From: Xylogone sp. PMI_703
Lineage: Eukaryota > Ascomycota > Leotiomycetes
Direction: 5' to 3'
DNA: 64,000 nucleotides
NCBI GenBank assembly: GCA_021399445.1
Contig: JAJTUQ010000006.1
Location: 2,356,001-2,420,000, forward strand
Shown: positions 35,966-48,248 of the stretch, in pieces
How positions within the stretch are numbered: the first letter of the stretch is position 1
How the letters are laid out: every line of letters starts with the position of its first letter
Made by a program: the position numbers and the translations under genes
Notes under the pieces: model-generated
What the model was told of the DNA's origin: nothing
Databases searched by the model: none
The model's input: the letters and a program-made list of their open reading frames with translations, nothing else

Positions 35966-36922
35966 ATTCTAATGCGATGTAGTTCCGAAAGACACGGTGA
36001 TGGAGATGTTGGTTGCCATGGTTGCCGTGAGGCCTGATGATATAGAGACGGTGGTTGTTGTCGTCGTCGTCGATGGCCAGTCTGGATAATAATGGGGGGC
36101 GAGGATCGATGCGCTAAAACCACGTGACTTTGGCTGCGCCACGGAACCATTTGATTGGTTATCGCTTTGCTTCGGCACCAAAGGGAGTCACAGCCCTCCA
36201 GCGTGATCTCTAGAGCAGCCACGATTTGCTTCGCAGTCGGATGCAATTCGTAGATTTCGATGACCGCAGATAATTTATCAACTGTATTGCAGCTATATAT
36301 GACATAATTCCATTTATGAACTGGCACACGACCTTTTCAATGCGCGTTTCCTAAAAATTTTCTTTGAGTAGCAACGAACGAGCAAGCTTATCGTAATGAA
36401 TTCAACGTGGCACTCAGTTGCTCTGCACGAAAAGCAGCAAGGATGTGACCATTTCAAAGCAAGCGCTAGCTTTAGAGATTACCGTAGGATCCTTTCTTCC
36501 TTCATTGTGCTAAAATTCCCATGGTACTTTCTGCATGTATGAGCAATAAAGACTCATATGCATCGCATAGACTAGGGTGCCGAAATACGACGATGCTACT
36601 AGGATTGTGAAGTAGAGACTTTCACATTGCTCTTTATATCACCTTGGTTTGGAACCAAAATAATTGCTATTCCTTAATCGCCCTCTCTTTTGTCACAAAT
36701 CAAAATGAAGAAGAGAGCAAAGAAAATGTCATTCAGTCATATGGTTCTGCTGGAAAAGGAAAGTGGACTGCTTAAATAAAGTGTGATGCCAAAGCTAGTA
36801 CCATAACACCTTCCTGTTGGTGCACTGCTTTAGTACATTAGAGATAGATAGACTATCAGCAAAAACCCAAATAAAATAGCCCCAATTTTTGTAAATGACT
36901 ACAATACATCTATTTCCACCTT
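35966..36922. other. Intergenic
   Basis: It holds the leader of the Ser-rich gene, with an upstream ORF ending next to its start, and the 3' flank of the dehydratase gene. No other gene is seen. Confidence 0.5.
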
Positions 36923-38815
36923 TTATGGCGCGTCAGTGATACATCCCTGGCTGGCATCGCTCACCAACTTGGCGTACTTCGCTAGTGTACCCTTCTGGTA
37001 CTTGAGAGGTGGAGGATTGAACTCTTTCCTTCTCTTTTCTAACTCCTCTTCTGGGACTTTGAGATCAAGCACTCTAGTCTCAGCGTCAATCACAACGGTG
37101 TCACCATCTCTTACAAGACCAATTGGACCACCCTGCTGGGCTTCTGGGACGATATGTCCAATGAGGAAGCCGTGACTTCCACCACTGAAACGACCATCGG
37201 TGATGAGTGCTACATCCTTGCCTAATCCAGCACCCATGATGGCAGAAGAAGGTTTCAACATCTCCGGCATACCTGGTCCGCCCTTTGGACCCTCATACCG
37301 AATAACAACGACAGTTTTCTCGCCCTTCTTGATTTCTCCGTTTTCCAGAGCCTTGATGAAATCATCTTCCGCATCATAGCACTTAGCCTTGCCTTCGAAT
37401 CGCAAACCTTCCTTGCCAGTGATCTTGCCAACGCTCCCGCCTGGGGCCAAACTGCCTCGTAGAATTTGGATGTGTCCGGTGGGTTTGATGGGATTAGAGA
37501 ATGGCCGGATGATTTCTTGATCACTTGGGAAGTCTGGTGCACTCTCCAAGTTCTTGGCGAGGGTCTGACCTGTTACAGTCATCTGCGAGCCATCAATCAC
37601 ACCCTCTTTGAGAAGGAATTTCAGAAGAGCAGGAGTGCCACCGATGTTATGTAAATCGTTCATGACATATTTTCCTGATGGTTTCAAGTCAGCCAAGAAT
37701 GGAGTGCGATCTGAGACAGCTTGGAAGTCATCAATGGTAAGTTTAATTCCAACACTGTCGGCCATAGCAATAAGATGTAGAACAGCGTTTGTGGAGCCGC
37801 CGGTGATATTGACCACGATCATGGCGTTCTCGAAGGCTTGTCGGGTCATGATATCTCTTGGTCGAATGTCCTCCTTCAGAAGGTGCTTGATAGCGGCTCC
37901 TGCAGCTAAACATTCAAGGTGCTTTTCCTTAGATTCGGCAGGGTTTGAAGAGGATCCGGGAAGGGTCATTCCCATCACCTCAATGGCCGTAGCCATTGTG
38001 TTCGCAGTGTACATGCCACCACAGGCACCAGAACCAGGGCAGGCATGTCTGATAACGTCGAATCGTGTCTCCTCTGTGATTTCTCCCGTTATGTATTGTC
38101 CATACGCCTGGAAAGCAGAAACTATATCAATAGGGGCGTTGTTTTGGGTTACTGAACATCCGGGTTTAATGCTGCCGCCATAAACCATTAGAGATGGTCT
38201 GTTGTGGCGACCCATTGCCATCATGACACCGGGCATATTCTTGTCACAGCCAGGGATCGAAATGTTGGCATCATACCATTGACCACCCATGACAGTCTCA
38301 ATAGAATCAGCAATCAGGTCCCGAGACTGCAAGCTGTAGCGCATGCCTTTGGTACCCATCGAGATACCATCTGAGACACCGATGGTGTTGAATTGATAGC
38401 CTATGAGACCGGCTTTCTCTACACCTTCCTTCACACGGTGATTGAGATCAAGTAAGTGCTTATTACAAGGATTGCCCGTATACCAGACTGATGAGATACC
38501 AACTTGCGCCTTGCTGAGATCGGCCTCCGTTATTCCTGTTGCGTATAACATTGCTTGGGAAGCACCCTGGGACTTTGGCTGTGTAATTGTTGCCGAAACC
38601 TTGTTCAGCCCTGACTCAGAGTCATTCGAGGAGGCACGGAAGGAAGACGTTGATGATAGAGCACGGCTAGAGGAGTCATTGTGTAAGCTTCTGCAGATTC
38701 AGAGAAGAAATGAATCGGGCATAAAATTTCTGTGAGCAACTTACACATATTGCGATGTTCTTGGAGCTGCCCGGATGGAGGCAGCTGCCCGCATCCTCAA
38801 TTGTGGAACAAGCAT
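36923..38815 (-). CDS. ILV3: Dihydroxy-acid dehydratase, mitochondrial
   Basis: Exons complement(38745..38815) and (36923..38690), with a 54-nt intron (GTAAGT...CAG); 612 residues. It dehydrates dihydroxy acids to the 2-keto acids of valine, isoleucine and leucine synthesis in the mitochondrion, using an iron-sulfur cluster. Exon 1 and the start of exon 2 form a basic, Ala/Ser-rich targeting peptide ([18 protein letters not shown]). Cluster cysteines lie in [19 protein letters not shown] and [16 protein letters not shown]. Other family blocks are [19 protein letters not shown] and the C-terminal [16 protein letters not shown] second in-frame ATG lies seven codons downstream (38794). The enzyme looks intact. 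Confidence 0.96.
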
Positions 38816-39971
38816 CTTGATAAACAAGTAAAGAAATATGCTTCAAACAGCACCTCAAAGCTCTATCAATTGAGGACCCCTCTCCACACTCGCAGATATC
38901 AATCCGAGTACTTTCAACTCGAGGATTCTCTCCTGCGATGTCCAATTGTGCAATGAACTCTACCGGCGTCCCCAATTGCAAAGTGTGAAGGAGATGGGGA
39001 GGCTTAAGAGGCCACCAAAGTGTGAGTCAAAACGTCGTGAACCATGTACCACACAGAGTGGTGGTAACTTTTTCGCCTGGCGTTGCAGCAGCTCCGAAGC
39101 TCGGGCGGGCACATTTCCCCAGTTTTGGGCCAGTGTGCTTGCATTTGCAATCACCCGCGCTCTGGTTGGCTGCGCGGGAATAGTGCAGTTTTCAGCACCC
39201 TGCGGGGCGGTTTAGGTGGGAATGCTCGCTGTTTCTCCAGCCTCCGCGATCGCTGGAGAGCACTGCAAAGTTACACACACCTGGAATACACTTTAACCGT
39301 TGGCTCGCTCAATCAGCCTTGATATAGACCGATTGAGCGAGTCGAGAATTAATAGCACTAGAAAACATCAATTGCTGTTCTCATTGGGATATTTGTCTCG
39401 CATACAGTAGGGTAAATAAACATCTTCACATATTGCCAAGGAGTCGAGTAAACAATAAACTACTACTATAGTTATAGTTATATATATTCGTATCGAGTAC
39501 ATACAATCCTGCGTGTACAGTCGAGAGACAATAATGCCTCTCTTTATGTATAGTATGACCCCTATCTATCATTGACCATGCTCGTGTAGCCACGTCTATG
39601 CGTGTATAATCCGTCCTCCCCTTAATGCAAATGCTAAGACCGCCCTGCCGCCCCTAAGTTCGTGTTCTGTTCAAACCATTAAAAAGATATACTTTAAGAA
39701 AAAGAGTTCGTGATTGGTGATGATATGATGGTTTGAAACAACAAGAACCGTTCCATGCAAGATGTGATTAAAAGGTCGTATATGAAAAGAAAAAGAAGGT
39801 ATGATGAACATGAAAGGCATAGAACTGATAATGCCAACTTGTCCCCTGCCGTATTATCGCAAACTCCGGCCCATGCATCTGGATGAATGGAAAGAATGGT
39901 GTTAATGAAGTCGTAGGTGTGGAATATCCATGACTAAGTATCCTTTCAGGCTCGGCCATGAGAATGGCGGT
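38816..39971. other. Intergenic, about 1.15 kb
   Basis: No gene seen. It holds the promoter of the dehydratase gene, an 11-bp inverted repeat (listed separately) and the 3' flank of the lipase gene. Confidence 0.65.
39304..39341. repeat. Inverted repeat, 11-bp perfect arms, 16-nt loop
   Basis: CTCGCTCAATC at 39304-39314 is matched exactly by its reverse complement at 39331-39341. It lies about 490 nt upstream of the ILV3 start. It could be a hairpin or a paired transcription-factor site. Confidence 0.85.
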
Positions 39972-42575
39972 TTAATCCTCATAACTACCCTCTTCGTCCT
40001 CGTCCTTCGAATGTAGATGAAATAGTTGCCTGTATCTTCTTTCAGGAGTACTCATAGACATCGACTTTCGTCTGCCTCCGTCTACAAGCCCAGTTCTTGT
40101 CCTTGATGGGCTACTCCTTGCATCATCCGGTGATAGATTCTCTGACGAACGCGCCGCAAGTTTCGCTCTTGTTATAGAGGGAGATAGCTGAGCTTTTGGA
40201 GTTGTTGCAAGAAGGGGGTCTATTGACGAGGTGACTGGCTGCGAGGAGGAGAATATGTCAACAGAGGGTGTGAGTGAGAGGCGGCGTGGACGAGAGGCAG
40301 GCAGGTAAATTGAGCTGTAAGTAGTATGATAGTCGGGAATATCAGGTTCTGGACTGGAATCATCGGTGTGACTATCGATGTCCGCATCCGAAGTTGGAGG
40401 TGAGAGGGAGGTCTCTCCCGTCGAGGATGGATCATAAGGATGAAGATGATAGCTTATATCTGGAATCTTGGGTGGTAGGTCTGTCGGAGCGGGGGGCGGA
40501 GCAAGGTGCTTCGGAGTTTGTGAAACCTGTGATAAAGTGATGTGTGTAGAATCATAGGATGAGTTCGAAGACCTAAGCCGTGGTCGAGCCTTAGGTCCTG
40601 TATCCTTCTTATCTTTTCTCTCTTCTTCGCTGTCCTCATCATTCTGACCAGAGAAGAAACGAAGCCGTAGACTGCTAGTACTAACTTGACGCTTCCTTCC
40701 CCCGCTCTTCAGTGCATTGCTAGTACGATCACCAGCATGTAGCCGCCGTAAATCAACTTGGCTAGGGCTGAAAACAACTCTAGCTCTGAGTGCTTGAACG
40801 GCTCTATCCAACTCTAGTTCCACAGCACAATGATTTCGTATCCTGCTTAGCTTTGGCCAAGTAGCGCGTTCTCCGGAAAGACACGCTTGTAGCATGAAAT
40901 CTGGAGTCGGATTCTTCAGCATGCGTGGCAAGTTCCTGAAATCAATCTCCGGAAGGATGGTAATGTCGCCCGAATACTTCTGGCTAAGGACCGACCTCAA
41001 TTTAGTTACAAGGTTTGGAAAGATTCCTAGCTCGGCCAGCATCTGCATCCTATGAAGGGCTTCCTCTCTAGCAAGATTTGTTAGAGAATAAGCCCATCCC
41101 GGATTCGAACCATCTGCAGGCGCATCCTGAGATAGATTGACATCCTCTTTGGCTAGAAAAGGGACCACATGAGGATTTACTTGAGAGACAATGAAATGAT
41201 TGACGTTGAACATCTCAGCTAAACGTGTCATAGGGAGATCATTATCTACACTTCCATCTATCCAGCGATGTGGTGTAGGGTTCCATGGGGAGATTTCTCC
41301 ATTCAGAGGATTCTTTGCTAATAGTTGGGCCGAGGAGAATAGGACAGGGACAGAGCAAGAAGCAGCCACGGCGGACCAGATAATAACGTTTGGTGCGGTA
41401 ATGTAGTTAAGCAGCCTGGGAAGCTCATATACCGAAGCTGAAGACACACAGATATTGAGAATCCGCCGACTACGGTTATATGCCTCTTGGAATGTCATAT
41501 CTCCAAGCCAGTCCCGCATAACTCGTGTGAGATGCCGTATATCGATCCAGGCACCCTGGGTAAGCAGTCGTCGAAGCCGCTCTAAAATACCATCTTCTCT
41601 ACCATCCTCCTCAAAAACTGCAAGATCTGCATAGGGAAAATTCTCGAGTACAGCAGGAAGTTCTTCGTCTGTACGTGTGCACAATACCGCACAGACGATA
41701 CTTCCTGCAGAAGCCCCAGATATGATGCGAGGTAATAGCTTGGCCTCGTATAACGTCTTCAGCACTCCGATGTGGTTCATACCAAAGGTTGCACCTCCAC
41801 TTAGCAGCAAAGCGCTTCTTCCAAATGCCTGTCTCGCATAGAGAACTTGTTCCATGATATCTTTCATCTCCAACCCTTCCGGTAAAGCTTGCTTGCTTGT
41901 CTCCACCAAAGCCCGGATAGTATCGACCGTCGAGTCAATATAACGTTCGATGAGATCTTTTGTTCCGATATGTGAATGTTTATACAATGCAATATTCCCC
42001 ATACCTCCCAAGTTTCTCGATAGAGCCGTTCGCACCAGATGTAGCATGGCCTTAACATCGCAGTTAATCCTCGCTGTATCCAGCTCTCGCAGTCTAGTCT
42101 CTATCAACTCTGCGTCGAAACCATCAAACGTATTGTCCTGCTTCCAACTCCTGTTGCCTTCGAGTTCGTCCAGCTCCTTGGCGGCCGCCTTCCACTGCTC
42201 CATTGTTTCGGCATTCTTCATGCGCACATTGAGGATCTGGATGCGCTCTTCTCGCCGGGCTTTCGCCGCTCGTTCATCTTCCGTCATACCATCTCGAAGT
42301 TGTAGGACAGCGTTGTTGAGGGCATGCGCGCTACCCTTGAGTACTCTTGCTGCAGGTCCTAACAGTGCCCCTTGCAGCGACCGCGAGGGCTTGCGATTGA
42401 GCGAGGGGCTTCCACCGTTGCTACTGCTGCCAATACTATGAGCCCGGCCATGTTGACTAGGTGAACCGGTCGAGTATGACGATGCTGGTCTTGGAGGTGA
42501 TGATTTCTCTTCTGTGCATTTTATAGGCACGGTTGCTAAGGGATTTGACCTCTGGAGGGAGGCTAGATGCACCAT
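39972..42575 (-). CDS. Patatin-like lipase/phospholipase (Tgl3/4/5-type)
   Basis: An 867-residue protein from MVHLASLQRSN. Patatin-domain lipases of this fungal type hydrolyse triacylglycerol or phospholipid at lipid droplets. Seen: a disordered Ser-rich N-terminus; a helical DUF3336-like region (DDERAAKARREERIQ to LYKHSHIGTKDLIERYI); the oxyanion-hole glycines LLLSGGATFGMNHIG; nucleophile Ser289 in SGASAGS; catalytic Asp440 in WIDGSVDNDLP; and AAVAASCSVPVLF. A long disordered tail is rich in Ser, Pro and Asp. The frame extends 14 codons upstream to a perfect acceptor (TTTGCAG at 42614-42620), so an upstream coding or non-coding exon may exist; the first ATG inside the exon is used here. Confidence 0.9.
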   Translation of the reverse strand: MVHLASLQRSNPLATVPIKCTEEKSSPPRPASSYSTGSPSQHGRAHSIGSSSNGGSPSLNRKPSRSLQGALLGPAARVLKGSAHALNNAVLQLRDGMTEDERAAKARREERIQILNVRMKNAETMEQWKAAAKELDELEGNRSWKQDNTFDGFDAELIETRLRELDTARINCDVKAMLHLVRTALSRNLGGMGNIALYKHSHIGTKDLIERYIDSTVDTIRALVETSKQALPEGLEMKDIMEQVLYARQAFGRSALLLSGGATFGMNHIGVLKTLYEAKLLPRIISGASAGSIVCAVLCTRTDEELPAVLENFPYADLAVFEEDGREDGILERLRRLLTQGAWIDIRHLTRVMRDWLGDMTFQEAYNRSRRILNICVSSASVYELPRLLNYITAPNVIIWSAVAASCSVPVLFSSAQLLAKNPLNGEISPWNPTPHRWIDGSVDNDLPMTRLAEMFNVNHFIVSQVNPHVVPFLAKEDVNLSQDAPADGSNPGWAYSLTNLAREEALHRMQMLAELGIFPNLVTKLRSVLSQKYSGDITILPEIDFRNLPRMLKNPTPDFMLQACLSGERATWPKLSRIRNHCAVELELDRAVQALRARVVFSPSQVDLRRLHAGDRTSNALKSGGRKRQVSTSSLRLRFFSGQNDEDSEEERKDKKDTGPKARPRLRSSNSSYDSTHITLSQVSQTPKHLAPPPAPTDLPPKIPDISYHLHPYDPSSTGETSLSPPTSDADIDSHTDDSSPEPDIPDYHTTYSSIYLPASRPRRLSLTPSVDIFSSSQPVTSSIDPLLATTPKAQLSPSITRAKLAARSSENLSPDDARSSPSRTRTGLVDGGRRKSMSMSTPERRYRQLFHLHSKDEDEEGSYED

Positions 42576-44389
42576 TCTTCTGTTGGTGATGCTGCGAGGT
42601 ACCGGCGGTACCTGCAAACTCGTCTAAATATGCCCATAAACCGTGCAAGCCCCTTGTTAGATCCCGATCATTGTATGTATGCGACGGTATATCTTTGTGT
42701 ATCCCAAGAAACAAAGTGTGTTATGTACAAAAGGGAAGGAGAAGGAGGGAATTTGAGGACCGGAAGAAGAAACGTTTTCAGAAGGACCGACGCTTGTAAA
42801 GTGAAATTCTGTCTAGGCCCGTAGAGTCCGCCAGAAACCCACGAAAAGGTGGCTCGTGGGAGTCGGTGAGACGGGGGTACGCGGTACGTAGCAGGAAAAG
42901 TATGGGGGATCTGGGGCAGAAGTGCGTCACGAGGGGCTGCCGGACTACGGGGCGAACAGGCATCTAACGTCATACGTCGAAGTCGCTCTGGCTTGATGGT
43001 GCATGGCAGAGACATCCACCTCCTTTCTTTGGCTGTTCAGCTGATGGGACAGAAAAAAAGCGGTGCGGCGCGTAAAGTCTCCTGTACATGTCTTGACCCA
43101 TACTGTGAATACATGCTGGATACAATATCTCCTACATGTGAAGTACAGTACCACGCTGGCGGCTGAAATGTGAACTCCCTCGACTTTCTCACGAATTTTG
43201 CTTTTCATGTGCTGCACTTGGCACTCTGCACTCCAACATATGCCGTACGGTGCTGGTGTTGGGCTGTACGTGTAGCATCCGTAGGTATGCGCTCGGTGTT
43301 TCTCTGACTGACTTCGTGGCGGCCCAATTCCCCTATTGCCCCATGCTTTTGGTGCTTGGGATGTCCCATGTGATATTTGCAACAGTAGGTATATTAGTCG
43401 TAGCCAGCAGTTACGTGTTGTTTCACACAAAGCATAATCTTGCGACATCATAGTCTTTCTATACAGAAGAAAGTCGTGGTTCCGGGGTCTTTCCAAACCA
43501 ACTCTGGGGAAATAGCGTACCCGGTAGCGCTCCGAGGAATCTTTTGTGTATGTGCGAAAACGGAATCCCACTTTGTGTATTGTGTACAGCCGGGAGAATA
43601 TCTGACCAGGTCAGCAAAACAGATGATGTGCGCCTTCAGATCCAGAAGAGCCTCTCGTAGGTCACAGCCCAGTGTCTTAGTCTAAGCACACCACCTCCAT
43701 GGTCGTATATCTTTGGAAGCTGAGGGACAGGATATCCAGATGCTTTTCCTTGACGATCTTTGCAGCACCTTCCTTCTGCTGCTGGTTGATTTGCACAACC
43801 CTGAACCAGGAACCACTAATTTTTGTCTTTGGCCCTGATGGTGTTGCTTGCACTATCCAGAAGAATGGTACTGCTGGTGCTACTGTGCACATCCACCTGT
43901 ACTTCGTGTACTTTACGTATCAGCGCACATGACTAACATGCCTGCATAAACTTTCGTCCTTCCATACTCGGGCTTAAGACTGCGGGGTACCTCGCTGTTC
44001 ATAAGTGTGGTTTTGGGAGAAATATTGGAAACACCTCCGTAGTTGCAAGACCATTGCGTAAAGTTTGACAAACTCTTGTTGATGGACGCGATGTAATGAT
44101 GAGGTAACACAAAGATTACTGTACCCCTACCCATCGGCGGGTGCTTGTAGCAAAAGCTACAGGCGCCCCGCCAAGTAGCCTTGCGAGCCTTGCGAGCCAT
44201 GGTAGCCTTGCAGGCTCTCGATATTGTTCACTTCCGACATATCCAAGGCACAAAGGGGAGCAGCAATCACAACCTCTCCTCCTGCCTCCTTTACCCATAA
44301 GTCCAGATCATACTTGTGAACGCTCAGGACGTCTACAGTAGTGCTTCTCTTTCTAGAGTGACACTGTTCTGCTTGGCCGATTGGATACA
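42576..44389. other. Gene-free stretch between divergent genes, about 1.8 kb
   Basis: It holds the leader of the lipase gene and the promoter of RCE1. Several overlapping 60-210-codon frames occur on both strands but none has family motifs or consistent splice structure. A short tandem GCCTTGCGA repeat lies at about 44178-44195. Confidence 0.55.
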
Positions 44390-45624
44390 ATGGCTCCAAT
44401 TGGTCTCCTCTCTCAAATTAGATCCTACTTTCACGGAGGTAAGTCTCGTACTAAGTAGACTCCCGGTTTGGTCTTAATTCTGAGAGATCCTTCTACCATG
44501 ACTATGCCACTTACACCTAGTTAGAACCGGAGCCAGAAAAGCCTGTCCTAAGTACTCTTTCGGCAATAACACTCCTAGTAAGCTCCCTCCTTACTGCCCA
44601 CTTTCACGAAACCTCCCGGTTAACCTCGTCTTTTTACACATAGGTACTCTATACCCTCGTCTACGTTATTCCTTTCTATCTCTCCCAGATAACCCGGCCG
44701 TCGCCAACCCTCACCCGTGACGCTCCTTCCGTAATCCGAGCTCGCATCCGCTCTGTGACATTATCCTGCACTATCTGCGGCATCTTCACATTCTCCATTA
44801 TTTCTTCCAGCGAGCATGGTTCTGTAACAAGAGCCCTTCATTATATGGGATTTTTTCCAATTGGAATAATAGAAACGGTTAAGTGTCTTGCTTTGACAGG
44901 AATACTCTTTCTGGGTCCGCTGTTCGAGTCCGGAATCGTGGAAGGAGGATGGAAGGACTGGCTGAGACTGAGAGGAGTTGGTGATGCGTTGGGCAGTTGG
45001 ATGGGATGGAGGAATATTGTTGCAGTAAGAAATCCCCTTGGTTGATCCCCATAACAAATATTTCAATTAAAGCTAACCAAAACGCCTAAATAGGGACCTG
45101 TAACAGAAGAGCTCCTCTTCCGCTCCATCTCTGTTCCACTTCTACTCCTCTCTCAAACATCAAATACGACCACCATATTTCTCACTCCCATAATCTTCGG
45201 CATAGCACACATTCATCACTTCTATGAATTCCGCCTCACCCATCCACGCACTCCCGTCATAGCTGCATTACTTCGATCCCTATTCCAGTTCACTTACACA
45301 ACCCTCTTCGGTGGCTATGTAACCTTCCTATTCTTAAGAACCGGCAGTGTACTAGCTGTAACTCTGGTGCACAGTTTCTGTAACTGTATGGGATTACCGA
45401 GAGTCTGGGGTAGAGTTGGACTCGAGGAGGGTGTGATTGGGCCAGATGCTACAAGTGCATCAAACTGGCCAGATAAATCTGATGACAAATCAGGAAATAG
45501 CAACAGAGGAGCCGGAATAGGGTGGACGATTGCATACTACGTGCTCCTAGTCGTTGGGGCTGTTGCATGGTGGAAAAACTTATGGACTCTGACGGAGAGT
45601 GAGTCTGCGTTGACGAAATTTTGA
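44390..45624 (+). CDS. RCE1: CAAX prenyl protease 2
   Basis: Exons 44390..44438, 44525..44577, 44644..45024 and 45094..45624 (introns of 86, 66 and 69 nt) give 337 residues. Rce1 is an ER membrane glutamic protease that removes the last three residues from prenylated CAAX proteins such as Ras and the a-type pheromone. Seen: multiple membrane helices, starting with LYTLVYVIPFYLS. The catalytic pair Glu166-Glu167 is in GPVTEELLFRS, created exactly at the last splice junction. The other site residues are in AHIHHF (His) and LVHSFCNCMG (His and Asn), with FTYTTLFGGY between. It is intact and converges with the Derlin gene. Confidence 0.94.
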
Positions 45625-46305
45625 TCACTGTTTTTGCGGATTAATTGCGTTACGATTGAAAGGACTTAAGATAACGACATTAGATTGTTTGTTGAAGGCA
45701 TTGCAAACTTCAGAAGGCGCTCTTAGGATTCCCTTTAGCAGCGATATTTTCAATAATACCGAACACATGATGTTAGAATAGCTGTTTATCTTGTAGAACA
45801 AATTTTATACATCTCATAAACATGTACTGTTGATTTTATTCTGTCCGAATCTACCTTAGGCGAGAGGAGTTATATCCCAGACCGGAACAATATGCAAAGC
45901 AGAAGACAAATCACGTATGGATAGAAATAAAAGGAAAATTCAAGCTAGCAGCAAGCATTTTATTCCCAAAAAGAACCAAAAAATAAACTTCTATGATTTC
46001 AATATATCAAAAAAGTTCGGCCCGGTGTCGAAATGCCTACATCTTTTGCCGTGTTATTGTTGTGTCCGAATCGATCCTCTCAGAAGATGGGTTTGTCCAG
46101 ACCGAGCTAGCCAACTACGGCCTTCCCATCTTCCTGGGATACTCATCTTATTTGGGTCTACATGGTTATATTCGTACAGATTGGCACGTATGGTGACTGG
46201 TTCTCATTGGTCAATAAAAGATTATGAGAACGCTAAATACTCGTATAGCGAGTCACTAGCTAGGCTGGTAGATTATAACAGATTTATTCACGCTATATTA
46301 TACAA
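45625..46305. other. Intergenic between convergent RCE1 and Derlin
   Basis: No gene seen. A plus-strand frame (45917-46423) lies antisense to the Derlin 3' end and has no family features. Confidence 0.6.
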
Positions 46306-47574
46306 TCAATCACCTCCGAGCCTATGCCCAGCACCCCGACTTCTCCACGATTCTGGTAATACTCCTCCAGAGGAACCTGTCGAGGAGCCAGTACTAGGAC
46401 CAGTTGTAACTGCGCTACCGTAAGTCCTCGCCTGGATATTTCTTCCTGGACCTTCGAATAATCTCCTTATGAACATTGGCGTAGGGAGTAGGTTTCTACC
46501 ACCACCAAAGGTAGGCCAAAGTCGGGTAATGAAGTCATGTAAGTGAGCGACAACTAAGCCGGTGAGTTCAACCATAGCGATTTGAGGGCCATTCATGAGC
46601 AATGAGAGTATTATGATTGCATACGGCAGCATAATCATAGGAATCGTGAAGACAATAAATTGTGTCTGCCCGCCTCGGTTATCTTGAGACATGGTATATG
46701 CGAACGCGAGGCTGAGAGCACTTGTCATCGTCATAGCTCCAGTAAAGAATATATTAAGCCCCTATAAGCCACTGTTAGACATCCAAATAAGACTTGTTGC
46801 CATTTGCTTGAGTATCACAGATCCAAAATATCGAACCTCGAGATCCATTGCGCCTAGCGACGAGAACATTGGAAACGTCCATGATGTTGAAATGTAGGGA
46901 ATCACTACCACCCGAATGACCACTGAAGAATCGAAACGAGTTATTCTCAAGAGGAAACTCCCACCATGCCTGCACCGCCGACCGGCCCTTTGGATTGATT
47001 GCGAATGACGGACCGGCCAGAAGTACAGGGGCAATCTTCCTCATCTCCAGGAACCGCGATAGTTGGGAGCAGAGCACTATGCGGGCAGATATGTGAGGTG
47101 CTACAAGTGAAAGCAGAAACGAACAGCAAAGAAATCAATATGCCCTACCAGAATGACCGTGCACACAAACAAGATGTACGTAAAGAAGTCTGCCGGTGAA
47201 GTAAACCTCGGCGATCCCCTCTCTAACGCCGATCCATATGTGAAGACTATATTCTTATGAGTAAGTGAGCCATGCGTAAAGCTTAACAAAGCTTACGGAA
47301 ATATGGATCAAGAATCAGCCCCAACTTGGGGCCTGTTATGAGAAAACAGGTCACAGCGCGCCATATTTCCGGTGGGAGCTTCAACAAGAACTGGGTATGG
47401 AATATGGTCCAGTACCCTATGCTTGTACCAGAATAATACACTGCCAGAGACAGGACAAAGGCAGAGGCTGCAATAGTCCTATGCTATATCAGCATCAGCA
47501 TGAAAGGGAATGAAAATGCAGCAGTGAAAACAAACTCACCTGGAGATTGGAGGAGCAGCCCAGAAGGCATCCAT
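46306..47574 (-). CDS. DER1: Derlin (Der1-like ERAD membrane protein)
   Basis: Exons complement(47540..47574), (47297..47478), (47149..47246) and (46306..46761); 256 residues, the normal Derlin length. Derlins are rhomboid-like proteins of the ER that help pull misfolded proteins back to the cytosol for degradation. Seen: MDAFWAAPPISRTIAASAFVLS (first membrane helix); FLLKLPPEIWRAVTCFLITG (WR motif); DPYFLFTYGSALERGSPRF; AYTMSQDNRGG; and the Derlin signature GLVVAHLHDFITRLWPTFGGGRNL, then a Gly/Ser-rich tail. Introns are 61, 50 and 387 nt. The last is far longer than is usual here and holds a 100-codon open frame on the same strand (see findings). Confidence 0.88.
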
Positions 47575-48248
47575 TGCTGTCTGCTCTCTTTCACAAAGAT
47601 TGAGAGTGAAAAGAAAGAAAGCAAAAGAATCGCTGAAGCTGATTAAAAACGATTCACGAATTTAGAACCGTGTCATTCTCAAATAGGTCTAGTCTTTTGC
47701 TAACGCCGACGAGGCCGAGTGAATCAGGCAGCAACCCTCGTGACGCCCCACTACAGAGATGATTATCAAAGGAGGAAAGAGCTTGATGAGAAATGTCAAT
47801 TCCAAAGAGGTAGCTTAGAACCCGATAACCTGGGAATCTGGGATCAAAACTGTGTCAAAGCAAAAGGCATTGACCTTTTTAGCATGAAGCTTCCGTCATG
47901 CTCACTATACTCTAAGAAGATCCTCTCATTTACCGGCTTTGACAACCCACTATAATCAGAGGAACTTCAGAGGTAAAATGACATTGATACAAAGCTGCGT
48001 TAATTATTATTTTGCAGTACAAAGAACAACTGGGCTGATGCGGTAATAATAGCTCATAAGGAACAATGTTCACCCGCATTCTGATGCATCAGAGCTCTGT
48101 CCCTTGAGCAGCCACAAGAAAGCAAAACCCCACCAAAACTTTTGGCGGGGCTTGATACATAAATCCATCCGATAGCGGTAAACTCGCCAGAAGCATTCGA
48201 GGATTGAGACACCAACACCACCAGGTACAAGAATTGAAAACAGACAAG
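47575..48248. other. Intergenic between divergent Derlin and argininosuccinate lyase
   Basis: No gene seen. It is a bidirectional promoter region. A 78-codon plus-strand frame at 47719-47955 has no known features. Confidence 0.6.

Noticed and set aside
42945..43571. 208-codon minus-strand frame between the lipase and RCE1
   Set aside because: Composition (many Cys, His, Arg, Tyr, Thr) looks like non-coding sequence, there are no family motifs, and it overlaps other frames of similar size.
45917..46423. 168-codon plus-strand frame
   Set aside because: Overlaps the Derlin last exon antisense and has low-complexity Lys/Asn and Pro/Glu parts; a shadow of the real gene.
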